From the NCBI GenBank assembly GCA_965204235.1, contig OZ241979.1:1922001-1986000 (forward strand): 64,000 nucleotides of DNA, written 5' to 3'. The first letter of the stretch is position 1; the number at the start of each line of letters is the position of its first letter. The notes under the pieces were generated by a model. It saw only the letters and a list, made by a program, of their open reading frames with translations, searched no databases and was not told the origin of the DNA. Position numbers and translations under genes: made by a program. Source of the stretch: JAJDTQ01 sp965204235 (lineage in GTDB: Bacteria; Desulfobacterota; Binatia; UBA9968; JAJDTQ01). Positions 30,672 to 39,919 of the stretch are shown piece after piece.

Positions 30672-31679
30672 TCACCCGCGGGCCAGCCCGGCCCGCTCGA
30701 CGATCAACTCGGCGAGGCGTTTGAAATCGCGGCGTGCATCCTGGACCGCGGCGGCGTGGCTGCCGATGGCGCCGTCCGCGGGGGTGAGGTCGAAAATGGG
30801 TTTGCGGTTTTCCTGTCCCATCGGGACCAGGCTGCGGTAGTGCTTGACGGTGGCGAGACGGTGCCCGTCTTCCGGTGGCGAAGCAGGGAACGGCCCCTTC
30901 CCGTCGCCCCGGAGGCTCCTGGCGTACTCCTCCGGCATTCGGTTGACCCACTTGTCGTATGCCTTGACCGGCCGGCTCAGCCGCACGCCGTGCTGCTGCA
31001 CGATGTATCCAAGGGGCTGCATGTTGCTTGCGGGCAGGGGGAAGTCCGGCGATGGCCAGTTGTCCAGTCTCTTTCCCCACTCCGTGCGCCAGTGTCGGAG
31101 GGTCGGACCAAGGTTGCGGAGGCCCTGGAGGGAGAACAGGTCCGCGCCAAGGGGAACGACGACGTGGTCGGTGGCGATCAGGGCGGAGCGATTGATGGCC
31201 CCGAGGTTGGGGCCGACGTCGGCCAGCGCCACCGTCGCGTCGGTCTCCTCCGCCCCGGTCTGCATCACGGTCCAGAACGACGTGAGTATCCGGAACGGTC
31301 GATACAGGTTGCTGGAGCCGAGGGCGTTCGGCCACTCGCCGGACAGCGTATCCTCGAAACCGGACAACGCCAAGTCGCCGGGTATCAGATGCAGTGTCGG
31401 GGAGATCTCCTGCAGCGACGGCCGCAGCAAGTCGCCGACCCTCAACAGCGGTTCGACGCATTGGAAGATGGTTCTGCCGGCCTCCCCGACATCTCCTTCC
31501 CAGAGTCGTTCCAGCCGTTCTTCGTCCAGGAATGCCGCAGTGAGGTTCGCCTGGGGATCCAGGTCGCAGGCGAGAACCCGATGGCCGGTTCGAGAAAGCA
31601 TCCAGGCCAAATGGTAAACGAGAGAGGTCTTTCCGACGCCTCCCTTGTTGTTGAAGAAGGTGAGGACGGGAGTGGTCAT
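30672..31679 (-). CDS. ParA/Soj-family ATPase
   Basis: 335 residues. The deviant Walker A FFNNKGGVGKTSLVYHLAW has the signature Lys, followed by ACDLDPQANLTAAFL and VALADVGPNLGAINR (Walker B region). Chromosomal or plasmid ParA proteins segregate DNA or position complexes. No parB or centromere repeats are adjacent, and the gene overlaps the end of an AlbA_2/ATPase gene by 4 bases, so the pair forms a two-gene unit of its own. The C-terminal 150 residues (RLSRPVKAYDKWVNRMPEEY) are not part of a typical ParA and look like a partner-binding domain. Confidence 0.88.
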   Translation of the reverse strand: MTTPVLTFFNNKGGVGKTSLVYHLAWMLSRTGHRVLACDLDPQANLTAAFLDEERLERLWEGDVGEAGRTIFQCVEPLLRVGDLLRPSLQEISPTLHLIPGDLALSGFEDTLSGEWPNALGSSNLYRPFRILTSFWTVMQTGAEETDATVALADVGPNLGAINRSALIATDHVVVPLGADLFSLQGLRNLGPTLRHWRTEWGKRLDNWPSPDFPLPASNMQPLGYIVQQHGVRLSRPVKAYDKWVNRMPEEYARSLRGDGKGPFPASPPEDGHRLATVKHYRSLVPMGQENRKPIFDLTPADGAIGSHAAAVQDARRDFKRLAELIVERAGLARG

Positions 31680-32896
31680 GGCTCGCGGCCCCGGATGGTT
31701 ACCTGGACGAACGTGTCTTCAACCGTGAACTCCGGCTCGGGGTTGCCGTTCTCCTCCAGTTCCCTTTTCGCAATGTCGATACCGACGCCGAACCGTTGGA
31801 CGTAGCCGAGGACCTTCATGGCTTCCGCCAGGTTCGGATTCCTGTAATCGGTCAGTCCGGGATGGCCGAACTTCTCTCGTGTCACCTCCCCGAAGGCGCC
31901 GCCCGGGCTATGGACTTCGATGCGATCGTCGAACCAGGTAACCCGCACCGGCGCGTTGGTAGCCTCATAAGTTCGGTGCATCACCGCGTTGCGGGTGATC
32001 TGCTGAAGCGCGGCCAGGGGATAGGTCGGTTCACGCCGCTCCCTGTCCGCACCGGTGATGTCCACACCGGTGCGGATATGCGCCTTCATCTTTTCGTCCA
32101 CGCGCTGCAACATCTCCGGGACGGTTCCATCCATGGCTTCATCGTCAACGATGGTGTCCGACCAGCGGACTCCGTCGATGCGCAGGAACTGGATGTACGA
32201 GTTCGAGATGAACTCCCTTGGCTGCTTCCCCAGCGCCAGAAGACCCAAGACAGTGGCGGTCCGCTCCTTCGCGGAGGCGATCATCTTGGTGGCGGCGAGG
32301 CGTTGATCGGTGCTGCGCTCGTTCGCTTCCAGCGTGTCGGCGCTGAACGCCCGGGGGAGGTATTCCTCCTCGAATCGACGAACGCTGAGGTCGGAGACGC
32401 CAGCGCCGGGCACCGGCTGGATATCGAACGGTATGACGTGGGCGCGCCGCTTCTCGTTGAGGATGCTTTCGTCCTGCTCGGTGGCGATGCCCCTCCGCGG
32501 GCCGCTGCGAACGTGGATGGCGCCCTTGTAGCGAACCGGCGGAGAGTCCGACGGCAACACCGTGACCACCGCGACGTCCGCACCTTTCAGGTTCCGTTTT
32601 TCCACCAGGATGCTCGGAGGAGGAACGATGTTGCCGTCGGTCTTGATACTGGTAAGTTGAACCAGCGTTCGATCGCTGACGTCGATCCGGCGCGGTTCGC
32701 CATCGTTCCCGACACCGACGAATACGACACCGACCTGACCGGAACGCGGCAAATCGTTGGCGAACGCGCAGACCGCCTCCCGGATGCGGGTCGGCGCGTC
32801 TCCGTCCAGACTTTCCTTGTACTCGACGCGGAAACCCTCGCCGCGGGCCATCATCCCTTCGAGATCGGCGTCGTCCAGCCTCATCCCGGGCTTCAT
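31676..32896 (-). CDS. AlbA_2 (Schlafen-like) DNA/RNA-binding protein with C-terminal ATPase-like region
   Basis: 406 residues from ATG 32896 (an upstream in-frame start adds 14). The N-terminal AlbA_2 domain is clear: GEGFRVEYKESLDGDAPTRI, then VCAFANDLPRSGQVGVVFVG with GVGNDG. The second half has QQITRNAVMHRTYEATNAPV, WFDDRIEVHSPGGAFGEVT and LGYVQRFGVGIDIAKRELEE, the HATPase-like region common to this family of putative transcriptional regulators. It is translationally coupled to the ParA gene (ATGA). Related AlbA_2 proteins are found in defence islands. The pairing with ParA is unusual. Confidence 0.85.
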   Translation of the reverse strand: MKPGMRLDDADLEGMMARGEGFRVEYKESLDGDAPTRIREAVCAFANDLPRSGQVGVVFVGVGNDGEPRRIDVSDRTLVQLTSIKTDGNIVPPPSILVEKRNLKGADVAVVTVLPSDSPPVRYKGAIHVRSGPRRGIATEQDESILNEKRRAHVIPFDIQPVPGAGVSDLSVRRFEEEYLPRAFSADTLEANERSTDQRLAATKMIASAKERTATVLGLLALGKQPREFISNSYIQFLRIDGVRWSDTIVDDEAMDGTVPEMLQRVDEKMKAHIRTGVDITGADRERREPTYPLAALQQITRNAVMHRTYEATNAPVRVTWFDDRIEVHSPGGAFGEVTREKFGHPGLTDYRNPNLAEAMKVLGYVQRFGVGIDIAKRELEENGNPEPEFTVEDTFVQVTIRGREP

Positions 32897-32961
32897 GCCT
32901 TGGCAGGATACGCCGAAAGCCTGCGGTTGCCAAACCACCGAGGGCGTGCAAAGAGACGACC

Positions 32962-34236
32962 ATGAGCCTCGGACAGGCGTTCCGATCGCTGGTGACCAAT
33001 GCGGTGCTCGTGCGGGAGCGCTGGCGGAGCGGGGTGGCGTACAACCCGTTGTCGGAGCGGATGTTCCAGGACCCCTACCCCGAGTACGCGAAGCTGCGCC
33101 AACAGGCCCCGGTGCATCGCAGCCTGCTGACCAACTCGTGGGTGTTCGCGCGCCATGCCGACGTGGCCGCCATCCTGCGCGACTACCGGAACTTCTCCAG
33201 CGACCCGCGCATTCTCGAGTTGGCGGCTTGGCAGTCCTGGCAAGGCGCGGTCCTGCCCACCCCGGACGACTTCGGCATGCTGGTGCTGGACCCGCCGGAC
33301 CACACGCGGCTTCGGGGCTTGGTGAACCAGGCGTTCACCCAACGGGCCGTCAACGCCCTGGAGCCGCACGTGCGCGGATACCTGAACTCGTTGCTGGACG
33401 GCGTGGACGACCCCGCGGCGGGGTTCGACCTCATGGACGCGGTGGCCAGACCGTTGCCCGTGATCGTCATTGCCGAGATGCTGGGGATACCGCCGGAGGA
33501 CCGCGCCCGGTTCCGAACCTGGTCCAACCGGCGCGCCCGCCTGCTGGAACCCCTCATCAGCCCCGCGGACAACGACCTCGCCAAGGACGCCGTCAAGGGC
33601 CTGGACGAGTACTTCCGGCCCGTCATCCGGGCCCGCCGCGCCGAGCCGCGGGACGACATCATCAGCGCCCTGGCGCAAGCGGAAGAGCAAGGGGACACCC
33701 TCTCCGAGCGCGAGATGCTCACGATGCTGGGTCTGCTCCTGGCGGCCGGCAACGAGACCACCACGAACCTCATCGGCAACGGCGTGCTGGCGCTGCTGCG
33801 CCACCCGGACCAACTGGAGCGGCTGCGCTCCGACCCGGGCCTGGTCCCCGCGGCCGTGGAGGAGTTGCTGCGTTTCGACTCGCCGGTGCAGACGGACTTT
33901 CGCGGGGCGCGCCGGGACTGCGAGGTGAACGGCTTTCCGGTGCGCCGGGGCCAGAGCCTCACCCTGCTGATGGGCTCGGCCAACCGGGACCCGGAAAAGT
34001 TCGAGGACCCGGATCGGCTCGACGTCGGCCGCGAGACCCGCGGCCACCTCTCGTTCGGGCTTGGCGTCCACTACTGTCTCGGGGCGCCTCTCGCGCGGCT
34101 GGAAGGCCGGGTCGTGCTCGAAACGCTGCTGGAACGGTTCGCGTCCCTGCGTCTGCTCACCGAGCGCCCCGCGTTCCGCAACAGCATCGTGCTGCGCGGC
34201 CTGGAGTCCCTGCCCATCAGCGCCGTCCCGGCCTGA
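32962..34236 (+). CDS. Cytochrome P450 monooxygenase
   Basis: 424 residues. The I-helix oxygen-binding block is LLLAAGNETTTNLIGNG, the ExxR motif falls in VEELLRF, and the heme-binding loop is FGLGVHYCLGAPLARLEG with the axial Cys. The protein is soluble, like bacterial class I P450s; a ferredoxin and reductase are not nearby. It should insert one oxygen atom into an organic substrate, unknown here. ATG 32962 lies divergent from the AlbA_2 gene, only 65 bases apart, so the promoters face each other back to back. Confidence 0.95.
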   Translation: MSLGQAFRSLVTNAVLVRERWRSGVAYNPLSERMFQDPYPEYAKLRQQAPVHRSLLTNSWVFARHADVAAILRDYRNFSSDPRILELAAWQSWQGAVLPTPDDFGMLVLDPPDHTRLRGLVNQAFTQRAVNALEPHVRGYLNSLLDGVDDPAAGFDLMDAVARPLPVIVIAEMLGIPPEDRARFRTWSNRRARLLEPLISPADNDLAKDAVKGLDEYFRPVIRARRAEPRDDIISALAQAEEQGDTLSEREMLTMLGLLLAAGNETTTNLIGNGVLALLRHPDQLERLRSDPGLVPAAVEELLRFDSPVQTDFRGARRDCEVNGFPVRRGQSLTLLMGSANRDPEKFEDPDRLDVGRETRGHLSFGLGVHYCLGAPLARLEGRVVLETLLERFASLRLLTERPAFRNSIVLRGLESLPISAVPA

Positions 34237-34312
34237 CCGCCGTTCCCGCCGTTCCCGCCGTCCTGCCCATCCGCAGGGCTGAAACGACGCGTAAAACTCG
34301 TATCAAGAAGTT

Positions 34313-34390
34313 GCATTTCCCGTGTTAACAGGCGGTATTTCTCGTGTTAAGCTGTGGTATTTCTCGTGTTAAGCTGTGGTAAACCTCGTG
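34313..34390 (+). repeat. 22-bp direct-repeat array upstream of DUF4143 ATPase
   Basis: Three and a half units with period 22: about 34313-34333 (diverged), 34334-34355 and 34356-34377 (both GGTATTTCTCGTGTTAAGCT then GT), and 34378-34390 (partial). The array ends 22 bases before ATG 34413. Similar TCGTGTTAAG/TGTGGTA blocks occur before related ATPase genes elsewhere (from memory, not checked), so an operator role is likely. Confidence 0.8.
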
Positions 34391-34412
34391 CGGACCCTGT
34401 AAGAGAAAGCCC

Positions 34413-35699
34413 ATGTACTCCAGAAGGTTGCAACCGCTCGTCGAAGAACTGCTCACCGAATTTCGCGTGCTCTACCTCACGGGTCCGCGACAGGCGGGCA
34501 AGACCACGTTGGCGCGCGCCGTGGCCGGCAAGCTGGGTATGGACTACCTGACCCTCGACGACCAGGCGACCCGCGCGGCCGCGGAAAGCGACCCGCACGG
34601 CTTCATCCGTTCGCTGGCGTCCCGGCGAGTCGTGCTCGACGAGTTCCAGTACGTCCCCGGCCTGGTGCCCGCCATCAAGGAAACCTCGGACCGGCTCGGA
34701 CCCGGCGAGAGGGGCAAGTTCCTGTTGACCGGCTCCGCGGACCTGTTTCGTTCCGCACGAGTCCAGGAAGCCCTGCCCGGCCATATGGCGCGGCTGGAGC
34801 TGTTTCCCCTGTCCGTCAGCGAGATGACCGGCCAGCCTCTGAACCTCATCGACTATCTGCTGGCGGGGAAGTTCGCGCCGGGACCGGTCCCCTTCACCGG
34901 CCGCGAGCATGTCGCCGGCTGGATATTGCGCGGCGGGTACCCGGAAGCGCAGGACAAGGGTCCGCGGGCAAAACGGGTCTGGTTCAGGTCCTACATGGAG
35001 GGACGGCTCTACAAGGACTTCGAGAGCCTGTACGCGGCCCGCGGCGACTACCACTCCAGGTTGCAGGCCCTGGCGCCGTACCTTGCCGGACTGAGCGGCA
35101 ACCTGCTGAAGTACGCCAACATCGCCAACGACCTCGAACTGAACGACAAGCTGGTCAAGGACTACGTCGAGATCCTCGATCTCCTGTTCATCGTCCGACG
35201 ATTGCCAGCCTACCTGAAGAACCGCGCCAAACGTCTCGCCGCACGGATGCCCAAGGTCCATTACGTGGACACCGGACTGGCATGTCATCTGCTGGGCCTC
35301 CACGACGAAGCGCAGTTGCTCGGGAGCCGCCATTACGGTCCCCTGTTGGAAAACCTGATCTACATGGAGTGTTGCAAGCACGCCGGCTGGGCGCAGGAAG
35401 AAGTGGTGACGTATCATTTCAGGGACAACAGGAAGCACGAGGTGGACATGGTCCTGGAACGAAGCGACGGGAGGGTCATCGGCGTCGAGGTCAAGGCGTC
35501 CGCGAGCGTGAAGACCGAGGATTTCAAGGGGTTGGCGACCCTGGCGGCCTTCGCGGGCGAGGCGTTCGAGCGAGGGGTGCTGTTCTATACGGGGCAGGAG
35601 GCGCTGCCCTTCCGACACGGCGGCATGGCGTTCCACGCGCTTCCGATGGGCTTGTTCCTGGGAGCGAATCCGAGTTCCCCGCAGGTGAACGCCCTCTGA
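34413..35699 (+). CDS. AAA-type ATPase with DUF4143 domain (second family member)
   Basis: 428 residues. The ATPase half has Walker A YLTGPRQAGKTTLARA, Walker B RRVVLDEFQYVPG and sensor FLLTGSADLFRSARVQ. The DUF4143 half has SGNLLKYANIANDLELNDK (helix-turn-helix-like), KVHYVDTGLACHLLG, and the nuclease-like core HEVDMVLERSDGRVIGVEVK. It belongs to the same family as the gene at 29255-30415 but differs in subgroup. The upstream 22-bp array suggests autoregulation or replication-like binding. A restriction-methylase fragment begins 30 or so bases after its stop. Confidence 0.92.
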   Translation: MYSRRLQPLVEELLTEFRVLYLTGPRQAGKTTLARAVAGKLGMDYLTLDDQATRAAAESDPHGFIRSLASRRVVLDEFQYVPGLVPAIKETSDRLGPGERGKFLLTGSADLFRSARVQEALPGHMARLELFPLSVSEMTGQPLNLIDYLLAGKFAPGPVPFTGREHVAGWILRGGYPEAQDKGPRAKRVWFRSYMEGRLYKDFESLYAARGDYHSRLQALAPYLAGLSGNLLKYANIANDLELNDKLVKDYVEILDLLFIVRRLPAYLKNRAKRLAARMPKVHYVDTGLACHLLGLHDEAQLLGSRHYGPLLENLIYMECCKHAGWAQEEVVTYHFRDNRKHEVDMVLERSDGRVIGVEVKASASVKTEDFKGLATLAAFAGEAFERGVLFYTGQEALPFRHGGMAFHALPMGLFLGANPSSPQVNAL

Positions 35700-35732
35700 C
35701 GTGGTTCATCCGCGCCGGCGAGTACGTCCGGC

Positions 35733-36500
35733 GTGCGCCGCGGGAAAAAACGCCCCGCATCGGCTTCGACGCCGCCGAACGGCAGGGCGCGCTGGCTCTT
35801 GTGGCTGGGCGAGGCGCCACCCGACTTCCTGAAGCGTATGCCCGCAATACGCGAGTGTGTCACTGCTGTGCGAAATCTGCGCCGTCAGAGCAAACGAAAA
35901 TCGACACGAGACTTGGCGGACACACCGACGCTGTTCCAGATCAACCTGATCCCAACTGCTCCGTTCCTGGTCATCCCGGAGGTAAGTTCGGAGCGGCGCG
36001 AATACGTCCCCATCGGCTGGCTTGAGCCTCCGGTGGTCCCGAGCAACCTCGTCCGCGTCCTCGAAGGCGCGGCCAAGCCGACCTTCGCCATCCTGACCTC
36101 CGCCATGCACATGGCGTGGCTGCGGCACATCGGCGGACGCCTGGAAAGCCGCTATCGCTACTCCATCGGACTCGTCTATAACACCTTCCCGCTCCCGCCC
36201 GTTGCGAAAGCGGACCTCGAAGCCCTGACGCCCCACGCCGACGCGGTGCTCGAAGCGCGCGCCAACCACCCCGCCGCCACACCCGCCGACCTCTACGACC
36301 CGGACCTGATGCCGCCCGATCTTCGCCACGCCCACCGGCAACTCGACCGCGCCATCGATCGCCTCTACCGCAGAGCCGCGTTCGCGTCCGAACGGGAACG
36401 AGTCGAGCACCTCTTCACCCTCTACGAGCGTCTCCAAGCCCCCCTCGTCGCAAAAGCCGCGGAGCGACCCAGGCGCAACCGCCGCCGCACCGGACCATGA
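35733..36500 (+). pseudogene. C-terminal remnant of an MmeI/YeeA-like restriction-modification methylase
   Basis: About 255 codons. The text matches the C-terminal target-recognition half of single-chain DNA methylases of the YeeA/MmeI group: RARWLLWLGEAPPDFLK, then TRDLADTPTLFQINLIP, FLVIPEVSSERREYVPIGWL, FAILTSAMHMAWLRHIGGRL and YRYSIGLVYNTFPLP. The nuclease, AdoMet-binding and NPPF parts that should precede it are missing, so it cannot work alone. It begins where the DUF4143 gene ends, which suggests the ATPase cassette, or a deletion linked to it, removed the front of the gene. Confidence 0.8.
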
Positions 36501-36528
36501 GACCCGGCAAACGTTCCCCGACGCCTAC

Positions 36529-36685
36529 GAAACGTCCGGTCCATTCCGGCTTGCGTTCCCTCTCCCCATGGGAAAGCGCGTCCTTCGACTTCGCTTCGCT
36601 ACGCTCAGGACGAACAGCAGATCTTCGTTACGCGATCCGATTCCCTCCTCCCTTGGAGGAGGGTCAGGGTAGGGGGCCCCGCACC
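36529..36685. repeat. Family A copy A7 followed by a family B-like hairpin
   Basis: 36529-36628 carries one end (GAAACGTCCGGTCCATTCC) and the family A core. 36646-36685 (CCTCCTCCCTTGGAGGAGGG then TCAGGGTAGGGGG) resembles the inner half of family B. This fills much of the 320-base gap after the methylase remnant. The rest of the gap (to 36819) shows nothing I recognise. Confidence 0.75.
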
Positions 36686-36819
36686 GTACTTTCGCCTTTG
36701 TCTCCGTGTGGCGGTTATGGTATTCATCATCGTGGCGCCGGAAGCATATTCGTACTCCTCTCATGCCTTCGGGCGAGCGTGGGTTCCCTACGGCCCACCC
36801 GGCGCCACATTCACTTGGT

Positions 36820-37305
36820 TCACCTGATCCTCTCCATCTCTCGACGTGCACGCCTCAGATTACGACGGGTCGCACGGTGGAGGGTTACCATATACACCTC
36901 CGATCCGTCCTCCGTGGCCTTGATGACCGTACGGAACAGTTGGCCATCCTCATCTAACCAGCCTGAGATACGGAGATTGGCTGACAGGTCGTTGTTGCGC
37001 GGCGGGTTGCGGAACAACTCTCCTCTGTCAAGGATGCGCTGCACCCAGGCGTAGTCAGGGGGTTCCAGGTCCCCGTGCTTGTCGCGCTGCTTGTCGGCGG
37101 TGTCCTTGGAGAGACGCACGGTATGGGAGCGTGAGCCGATGGCGGCCATCAAGGCCCGGTCGAGGATCGCGATGGGCCAGTCTGCATCATGCTCGCCAGA
37201 CAGGTGGCGCACGAACTCCGGGCTGGACCACAGGTTGCCAATGGCGGCGCGGGCCAAGTCTTCCGGGATGGCGTCGAGCTTCCGTATGTCGTGTGCGGTA
37301 TCCAT
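36820..37305 (-). CDS. Small protein, possibly of the phage-associated PBECR nuclease type
   Basis: 161 residues. The N-terminal 60 residues are ordinary soluble sequence. The C-terminal part (HTVRLSKDTADKQRDKHGDL, then QRILDRGELFRNP, and LFRTVIKATEDGSEVYMVTL followed by Arg-rich helices) recalls the barnase/EndoU/colicin-E5-like nuclease domains found at the ends of phage head-morphogenesis proteins. This is a weak match and the gene is otherwise unassigned. Codon use and composition are unlike a shadow of another gene, and nothing real overlaps it. ATG 37305 is used. There is no clear neighbour in the same operon. Confidence 0.5.
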   Translation of the reverse strand: MDTAHDIRKLDAIPEDLARAAIGNLWSSPEFVRHLSGEHDADWPIAILDRALMAAIGSRSHTVRLSKDTADKQRDKHGDLEPPDYAWVQRILDRGELFRNPPRNNDLSANLRISGWLDEDGQLFRTVIKATEDGSEVYMVTLHRATRRNLRRARREMERIR

Positions 37306-37594
37306 GACTAGGGGACAAATATAACGTGTTCAACAGATCAGCCCCAGAAACCGGTCTGGCACCGCCTCGCCGTATCAGGGGAGATCGTCTGCGAACGGGC
37401 TTACGGAGAGGAATCCTCGTCCCGGACACGCTGCCAATTCAGGAACGACGCGGTGGACGCCCGCGCTCCCAGGAAGGTTATGCCGTTACAGGGCGGTCAG
37501 GGACTTGACACCGTGGGCGGTGAACAGGTCGGCCAAATTTCAATACACGGACCAGGCGGTGGATCCGGGGCGGTCCCTCCCGAACTCCTTTGAC

Positions 37595-39919
37595 CTACCC
37601 CGCGCCCTTGCCCGCTTCGCGGATCAACCCCCGGATCCGGTCCGGCGTGAGCGGCAGGTTCCGGACCTGGACCCCCAGGGAGGAGAGGGCGTGGGACACG
37701 GCGTTGGCCAACGCCGCGCCGCAGGCGACGATGCCGCCCTCGCCCGCGCCCTTGACGCCCAGGGGGTTCAGGGGCGAGGGCGAGTACTCGGTGACGATGC
37801 TTTCCATGGACGGGATCTCCGTGCTGGAAGGCAGCGGGTAGTCGAGCAGGGTGGTGGTCAGGAGTTGGCCGTCCTCGTCGTAGGCCAGCTCCTCCAACAG
37901 CGTGCCGCCGATGCCCTGGGCGGCGGCGCCCAGGGCTTGGCCGTGCACCAGCAGCGGGTTGACGCAGCGGCCCACGTCTTCCAGCACCAGGTAGCGCAGG
38001 ATCTCCACCTGGCCCGTCTCCGGGTCCACGGCCACGTGCGCCAGGTGGCCGCCGTAGGTGTAGGTCAGCCGGTCCGTGTGGAAGTACTCGGTGGCCTCCA
38101 GTCCCGGCGCGCCGCCGCCCGAGACCTTGCCGAGCCGGGTCATCTCCAACAGCTCGCCCAGCCCCAGCAAGGCCCGGTCCGTTCCCGCGGCGTGGACCAG
38201 GCCGGAGCGCAACTCCAGTCCCCCGGGTTCGGTCTCCAGCCGCCGGGCTGCGAGCTGCAAGAGCTTCCCCTTCAGGGCCGCCGCGGTGAGGTGCACGGCG
38301 TTGCCCGCCATCACCGTGCCGCGGCTGGAATAGGTGCCGCCGCCGTAGGGCATCAGGTCGGTGCTGCCGTGGAACACCGTGACCCATTCCATGGGCACTC
38401 CCAGGCCGTCCGCGCAGATCTGCGCCATCACGGTTTCGTGTCCCTGCCCCAGGGTGGCGATGCCCAGATAGACCGCCACGCTCTCCGGTCCGGTGACGGC
38501 GATGCGCGCGCCCTCGGACGGCCCCAGGCCGGTGTTCTTCACGAACCAGCCGATGCCGACGCCGTGGTAGCGTCCGTCTCGCAGACTGCCCTGGAGCGGT
38601 CTCAGCGCGTCGTACCCGAAACGCTCCAGGGCGTGTTCCAGCGCCCGGGGGTAATCGCCGCTGTCGAACACGGTGGAAGCGATCCCCGGACGGGTCGGCC
38701 CCAGCTCGTAGGGGATCTCCTCGGGCCGGATGAGGTTCTTCCGGCGCAACTCGATGGGGTCCATGTCCAGGTCCGCGGCCACCATGTCGAGCATCCGCTC
38801 GCGGAAATAGCACGACTCGTAGCGGCCCGGGGCCCGGTAGGTCCCCACCCCCATCTTGTTGGTCATCACGCAGCGCACGTGGGCTTCGTAGGCCGGGATC
38901 CGGTACGGCCCCGGCAGCACCGCCGCGGTGGATGCGGGAACCAGTCCGCCGTGGGTGCGGATGTACGCGCCCATGTCGCCGTGGATGCGGGCGCGCATGC
39001 CCAGCAGCGTGCCGTCCCGCCGCGCGGCGACCTCCAGCTCGCAGCGCACTTCCCGCGAATGGTTGGCCGCCATCAGATGCTCGCGCCGGTCCTCGATCCA
39101 CTTCACCGGCCGCCCGAGCTTCATGGCGGCGAAGGGGACCAGGAAGTCCTCGGGATAGAACTCGCCGCGGATGCCGAAGCCGCCGCCCACGTCCGGCTCC
39201 ACGAAGTGGATGCGGTGTTCCGGCAACCCCAGCAGCGAGGACAGCACCCCACGGTTGAAATGGGGAACCTTGGTGGGACCCCACACCGTCAACTCGTTCC
39301 TGCCGGGGTCGTGGGACGCCGCCAGCCCCCGGGTCTCCATGGGGTTGCCCGTGTGCCGGTGCACCCGCAGGATTTCCTTCCGGGTGTACTCGGCCTCCCG
39401 GAACGCCCTGTCCACGTCGCCGATCTCGATGTCGTGGCCGCCGGCCACGTTGACGCCCTGTTCCTCATGGACGACCACCCGGCCGCGCAAGGCCGCGTCC
39501 ACGTCCGCCGCGGCCTCCAGGGGCTCGTACTCGACGCGGACGGCGTCCACCGCGTCCTCCGCGGCGTACCGGTCCGCGGCCACCGCCAACGCCACCGGCT
39601 CGCCCACGTAGGCGACCTTGTTCCGGGCCAGCGGGTACTGGAGGAAGCGGTCCAGCCCCTCCAGCGCGTACATGCGCAGCGGGATCGGCTTGACGCCCGC
39701 CGGCAAATCCGCAAAGGTGAGCACACAGGCGACCCCCGGCAGCTTCAGGGCGTCCGCCGCGTCCACGGCCAGGATGCGCGCGTGCGCATGGGGGCTCCTC
39801 AGCACGGCAGCGTGCAGCATCCCGGGCAGCTTCACGTCGTCGATGAACGTGGCCCTGCCGGTGAGGAAGCGAATGTCCTCGGCGCGCCGGACCGGCGCGC
39901 CGATGTACGTCCGGGTCAT
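37595..39919 (-). CDS. Molybdopterin-binding large subunit of the xanthine dehydrogenase/CO dehydrogenase family
   Basis: 774 residues from ATG 39919. The N-terminal hammerhead domain (GRATFIDDVKLPGMLHAAVL) is followed by the cofactor loops DVGGGFGIRGEF and GVGTYRAPGRYES, and the C-terminal GVKGAGEGGIVA with the catalytic-type Glu. The active-site loop is TYRAPGR rather than the AYxCSFR of true aerobic CO dehydrogenase (form I), so CO oxidation is unlikely. Other substrates are aldehydes, purines or aromatic compounds. The FAD subunit and 2Fe-2S subunit usually encoded alongside are absent here. Confidence 0.9.
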   Translation of the reverse strand: MTRTYIGAPVRRAEDIRFLTGRATFIDDVKLPGMLHAAVLRSPHAHARILAVDAADALKLPGVACVLTFADLPAGVKPIPLRMYALEGLDRFLQYPLARNKVAYVGEPVALAVAADRYAAEDAVDAVRVEYEPLEAAADVDAALRGRVVVHEEQGVNVAGGHDIEIGDVDRAFREAEYTRKEILRVHRHTGNPMETRGLAASHDPGRNELTVWGPTKVPHFNRGVLSSLLGLPEHRIHFVEPDVGGGFGIRGEFYPEDFLVPFAAMKLGRPVKWIEDRREHLMAANHSREVRCELEVAARRDGTLLGMRARIHGDMGAYIRTHGGLVPASTAAVLPGPYRIPAYEAHVRCVMTNKMGVGTYRAPGRYESCYFRERMLDMVAADLDMDPIELRRKNLIRPEEIPYELGPTRPGIASTVFDSGDYPRALEHALERFGYDALRPLQGSLRDGRYHGVGIGWFVKNTGLGPSEGARIAVTGPESVAVYLGIATLGQGHETVMAQICADGLGVPMEWVTVFHGSTDLMPYGGGTYSSRGTVMAGNAVHLTAAALKGKLLQLAARRLETEPGGLELRSGLVHAAGTDRALLGLGELLEMTRLGKVSGGGAPGLEATEYFHTDRLTYTYGGHLAHVAVDPETGQVEILRYLVLEDVGRCVNPLLVHGQALGAAAQGIGGTLLEELAYDEDGQLLTTTLLDYPLPSSTEIPSMESIVTEYSPSPLNPLGVKGAGEGGIVACGAALANAVSHALSSLGVQVRNLPLTPDRIRGLIREAGKGAG

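Noticed and set aside
34313..34390. CRISPR-like array
   Set aside because: Units are contiguous with no spacers, only 3.5 copies of 22 bp, and no cas genes are in the window.
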